DNA from: Falsiroseomonas sp035644895
GTDB lineage: Bacteria; Pseudomonadota; Alphaproteobacteria; Acetobacterales; Acetobacteraceae
NCBI GenBank assembly: GCA_035644895.1
Contig: DASQNQ010000207.1
Location: 1-8,022, forward strand
Direction of reading: 5' to 3'
DNA: 8,022 nt
In this document: positions 6,230-8,022 of the stretch, in pieces
Layout of the letters: every line of letters begins with the position of its first letter
How positions within the stretch are numbered: position 1 is the first letter of the stretch
Program-made: the position numbers and the translations under genes
Notes under the pieces: model-generated
The model's input: only the letters and a program-made list of their open reading frames with translations
Databases searched by the model: none
Told to the model about the DNA's origin: nothing

Positions 6230-6483
6230 GCGCTTCCTCCAGCCTGATGGCCGGCGACGGACATGCCGGCAGGGAGTCAACGCGCGAGGCGCGGGAGTGT
6301 TGGCAGGTTGCGTACCACCTTGATGACGCAGACGTGCGCGGGTTCACGAAGCCGCGCCTGCACGCCGCGCCGGGTGGGCTTGCCGCCGATGGCCGGGAAC
6401 CTCAAGCTTGCGGGAAACAACGACCAAACTCGGGGAAACGTCGCGTTGCAGATGCGGGCTGATGGCGGCGGGACGGGCCGCAC
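6230..6483. promoter_or_regulatory. Divergent intergenic region with GGGAAAC direct repeats upstream of fdh1B
   Basis: No gene is seen in these 254 bases. The part nearest fdh1B holds GGGAAAC twice, at 6412-6418 and 6433-6439, exactly 21 bp apart (two helical turns), with a partial copy GGGAAC at 6395-6400. They lie in the most AT-rich patch here, 45-90 bp before the fdh1B start, where an activator would bind. An inverted GCCGGC pair (6250-6255 and 6265-6270) lies near the other gene. No clear -10/-35 pair was found. Confidence 0.35.
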
Positions 6484-8022
6484 ATGACGGAGGTGGCGCC
6501 GCCACGGGCAGCGCTCGCGGAGGTTCCGCGCCGCGCACCCAGGCCCGGGCCGCGCGGCCGTGCCGTTCCACAAGCGGCGCGCGGAGAGGTGGCCGCCGCG
6601 CTCGGTGCGGGTGCGCCGCGCCGCGAGCTGCTCATCGAGCACCTGCACGCGATCCAGGACATGTACGGCTGCGTGCGCGAGGGCCATGTGCTTGTGCTGG
6701 CGGAGGCGCTGCGCGTCGCGCCGGTCGAGGTGTACGAGGTCGCCTCCTTCTACATGCATTTCGACCTTCTGCCGGACGAGGCGCCCGCGCCGGCACCCGT
6801 GACGGTGCGCGTCTGCGAGAGCCTGCCCTGTGCCATGGCCGGCGCAGAGGCGCTGCGGCGCGCGCTGGAGGCGGCACCGCCCGGAGGCGCCCGCATCGTC
6901 GCTGCCCCCTGCATGGGCGCCTGCCATCGCGCGCCCGCCTGCTCCGTCGCGCACGAGCTCGTCGAGGACGCGACGCCGGAGCGCATCGCGCGCGCCGCCG
7001 CAGCCGTCGCGCCTCGCCCGGCGGCGCCAAGCCTTGCCGACTACCGCGCGCGGGGCGGCTACGCCGTGCTGGCCCGCGCGCTGTCGGGCGAGCTGCCGCG
7101 GGAGACGATGCTCGCGCGGGTCGAGGCGGCCGCGCTGCGCGGGCTCGGCGGCGCCGGCTTCCCGGCCGCGCGCAAGTGGCGGCTGGTCCGCGCCAACGCG
7201 GGGCCGCGTCACATGGTGGTCAATGCGGATGAGGGAGAGCCCGGCACGTTCAAGGACCGCTTCTGCCTCGAGACGGAGCCCCACCGCGTGCTGGAAGGCA
7301 TGCTGCTCGCGGCCCATGCCGTGGAGGCGGAGGCCTGCTGGATCTACCTGCGCGACGAATACCCGCATCTTCGCCACGCGCTGGAGCGCGAGATCGCCGC
7401 GCTGCGGCACGAGGGGCTGGCCGGGGTGCCGATCCAGCTCCGCCGCGGCGCCGGCGCCTACATCTGCGGCGAGGAGACGGCGCTTCTGGAGAGCCTGGAG
7501 GGCCGCCGCGGCTACCCGCGCCACAAGCCACCCTACCCGGGCGAGGCCGGCCTGTTCGGCCGGCCGACGCTGATCCACAACGTGGAGACGCTGTGGTTCC
7601 TGCCCGAGATCCTCGGCACGGAGGAGGGCGGTGTGCGCTACGCGGCGCAGGGCAGGCGCGGCCACACCGGGCTGCGCTTCTTCTCCGTCTCGGGGCGCGT
7701 GCGCGACCCGGGCGAGAAGCTCGCGCCCGCCGGGATCACCGTGCGCGAGCTGATCGAGGAGTTCGCGGGCGGCATGGCGCCGGGCCATCGCTTCACGGCG
7801 TACCTCCCCGGCGGCGCCTCGGGCGGCATCCTGCCGGAGCGGCTTGCCGATCTGCCGCTCGACTTCGGCACGCTCGACGCGCAGGGCTGCTTCGTGGGAT
7901 CGGGCGCTGTCGTGGTGCTGTCCGACCGCGACGATCTGGCGGAGGCCGCACGCAACCTGGTCCGCTTCTTCCGCAACGAGAGCTGCGGCCAGTGCACGCC
8001 CTGCCGGGTCGGCACGGCGAAG
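6484..8022 (+). CDS. fdh1B: Fdh1B-like NAD-dependent formate dehydrogenase beta subunit (NuoE-NuoF fusion), 3' end outside window
   Basis: The frame is open for 513 codons to the window end, after an in-frame TGA at 6460-6462. The first ATG is at 6484; its ribosome site is weak. Residues about 30-175 form a NuoE/FdsG-like domain: LLIEHLHAIQDMYG, then VASFYMHFD, then [2Fe-2S] ligands Cys111, Cys116, Cys143 and Cys147. Residues about 185-513 form a NuoF/FdsB-like domain: FMN/NADH-binding GLGGAGFPAARKW (220-232), NADEGEPGTFKDR, GAGAYICGEETAL and PTLIHNVETL. The [4Fe-4S] motif ESCGQCTPCR (Cys501, 504, 507) follows, with the fourth Cys expected beyond the edge. The fused order and the N-terminal stretch RAVPQ resemble Methylorubrum Fdh1B. 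It passes electrons from formate, oxidised by the W/Mo alpha subunit, to NAD in the cytoplasm. The alpha gene should follow downstream. A stand-alone complex I NuoF is unlikely because of the fusion. Confidence 0.9.
   Translation, partial: MTEVAPPRAALAEVPRRAPRPGPRGRAVPQAARGEVAAALGAGAPRRELLIEHLHAIQDMYGCVREGHVLVLAEALRVAPVEVYEVASFYMHFDLLPDEAPAPAPVTVRVCESLPCAMAGAEALRRALEAAPPGGARIVAAPCMGACHRAPACSVAHELVEDATPERIARAAAAVAPRPAAPSLADYRARGGYAVLARALSGELPRETMLARVEAAALRGLGGAGFPAARKWRLVRANAGPRHMVVNADEGEPGTFKDRFCLETEPHRVLEGMLLAAHAVEAEACWIYLRDEYPHLRHALEREIAALRHEGLAGVPIQLRRGAGAYICGEETALLESLEGRRGYPRHKPPYPGEAGLFGRPTLIHNVETLWFLPEILGTEEGGVRYAAQGRRGHTGLRFFSVSGRVRDPGEKLAPAGITVRELIEEFAGGMAPGHRFTAYLPGGASGGILPERLADLPLDFGTLDAQGCFVGSGAVVVLSDRDDLAEAARNLVRFFRNESCGQCTPCRVGTAK

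Noticed and set aside
6277..7788. 503-codon open frame on the minus strand opposite fdh1B
   Set aside because: It is the mirror of the fdh1B frame. Its His/Arg/Ala/Val-rich translation matches no family, while the + strand frame has all NuoE/NuoF motifs.
1..8022. CRISPR array, tRNA, rRNA, riboswitch or lanmodulin gene
   Set aside because: No regularly spaced repeats, no tRNA cloverleaf or rRNA sequence, no riboswitch core and no EF-hand (DxDxDG) series were seen.

Overview
The window is GC-rich (about 70% by eye) and reads as a methylotrophy locus of a proteobacterium, most likely an alphaproteobacterium. Two things support this. The order xoxF-xoxG-xoxJ is followed by a small PQQ-associated protein, and the last gene is a fused NuoE/NuoF-type formate dehydrogenase beta subunit like Fdh1B of Methylorubrum. 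The genus cannot be fixed from the sequence.

Layout. Positions 1-396 hold the 3' end of an IS3-type transposase broken by a frameshift. Positions 397-854 hold no recognisable gene, although 566-850 on the + strand has coding-like base composition. A minus-strand operon is read from 4508 down to 855. It encodes XoxF (lanthanide-type PQQ methanol dehydrogenase), XoxG (its cytochrome c), XoxJ (periplasmic binding-type protein) and a rhodanese-like 'CXXCW' protein. The last three genes are 2 bp apart or overlap by 4 bp. An 89-bp gap with a terminator-like hairpin separates xoxF from xoxG. A 373-bp divergent intergenic region (4509-4881) carries the xoxF leader with a perfect 15-bp palindrome. From it, two coupled + strand genes of unknown function (4882-5547 and 5544-5876) run away from xoxF; both products look exported. 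Convergent to them is a small exported, low-complexity protein built from two diverged tandem repeats (5891-6229). A 254-bp intergenic region then leads to fdh1B, which is open to the window end. It is the longest plus-strand gene here and is cut only by the window boundary.

How the genes fit together. XoxF oxidises methanol in the periplasm and XoxG takes the electrons. XoxJ and the CXXCW protein are probable maturation or activation factors. Formate from downstream C1 oxidation would be oxidised in the cytoplasm by the formate dehydrogenase to make NADH. The two exported unknowns and the repeat protein sit between these modules and are the least explained part of the locus. A short motif, GGGAAA or GGAAAC, recurs in the intergenic regions upstream of xoxF, the unknown pair and fdh1B, and may mark common regulation.
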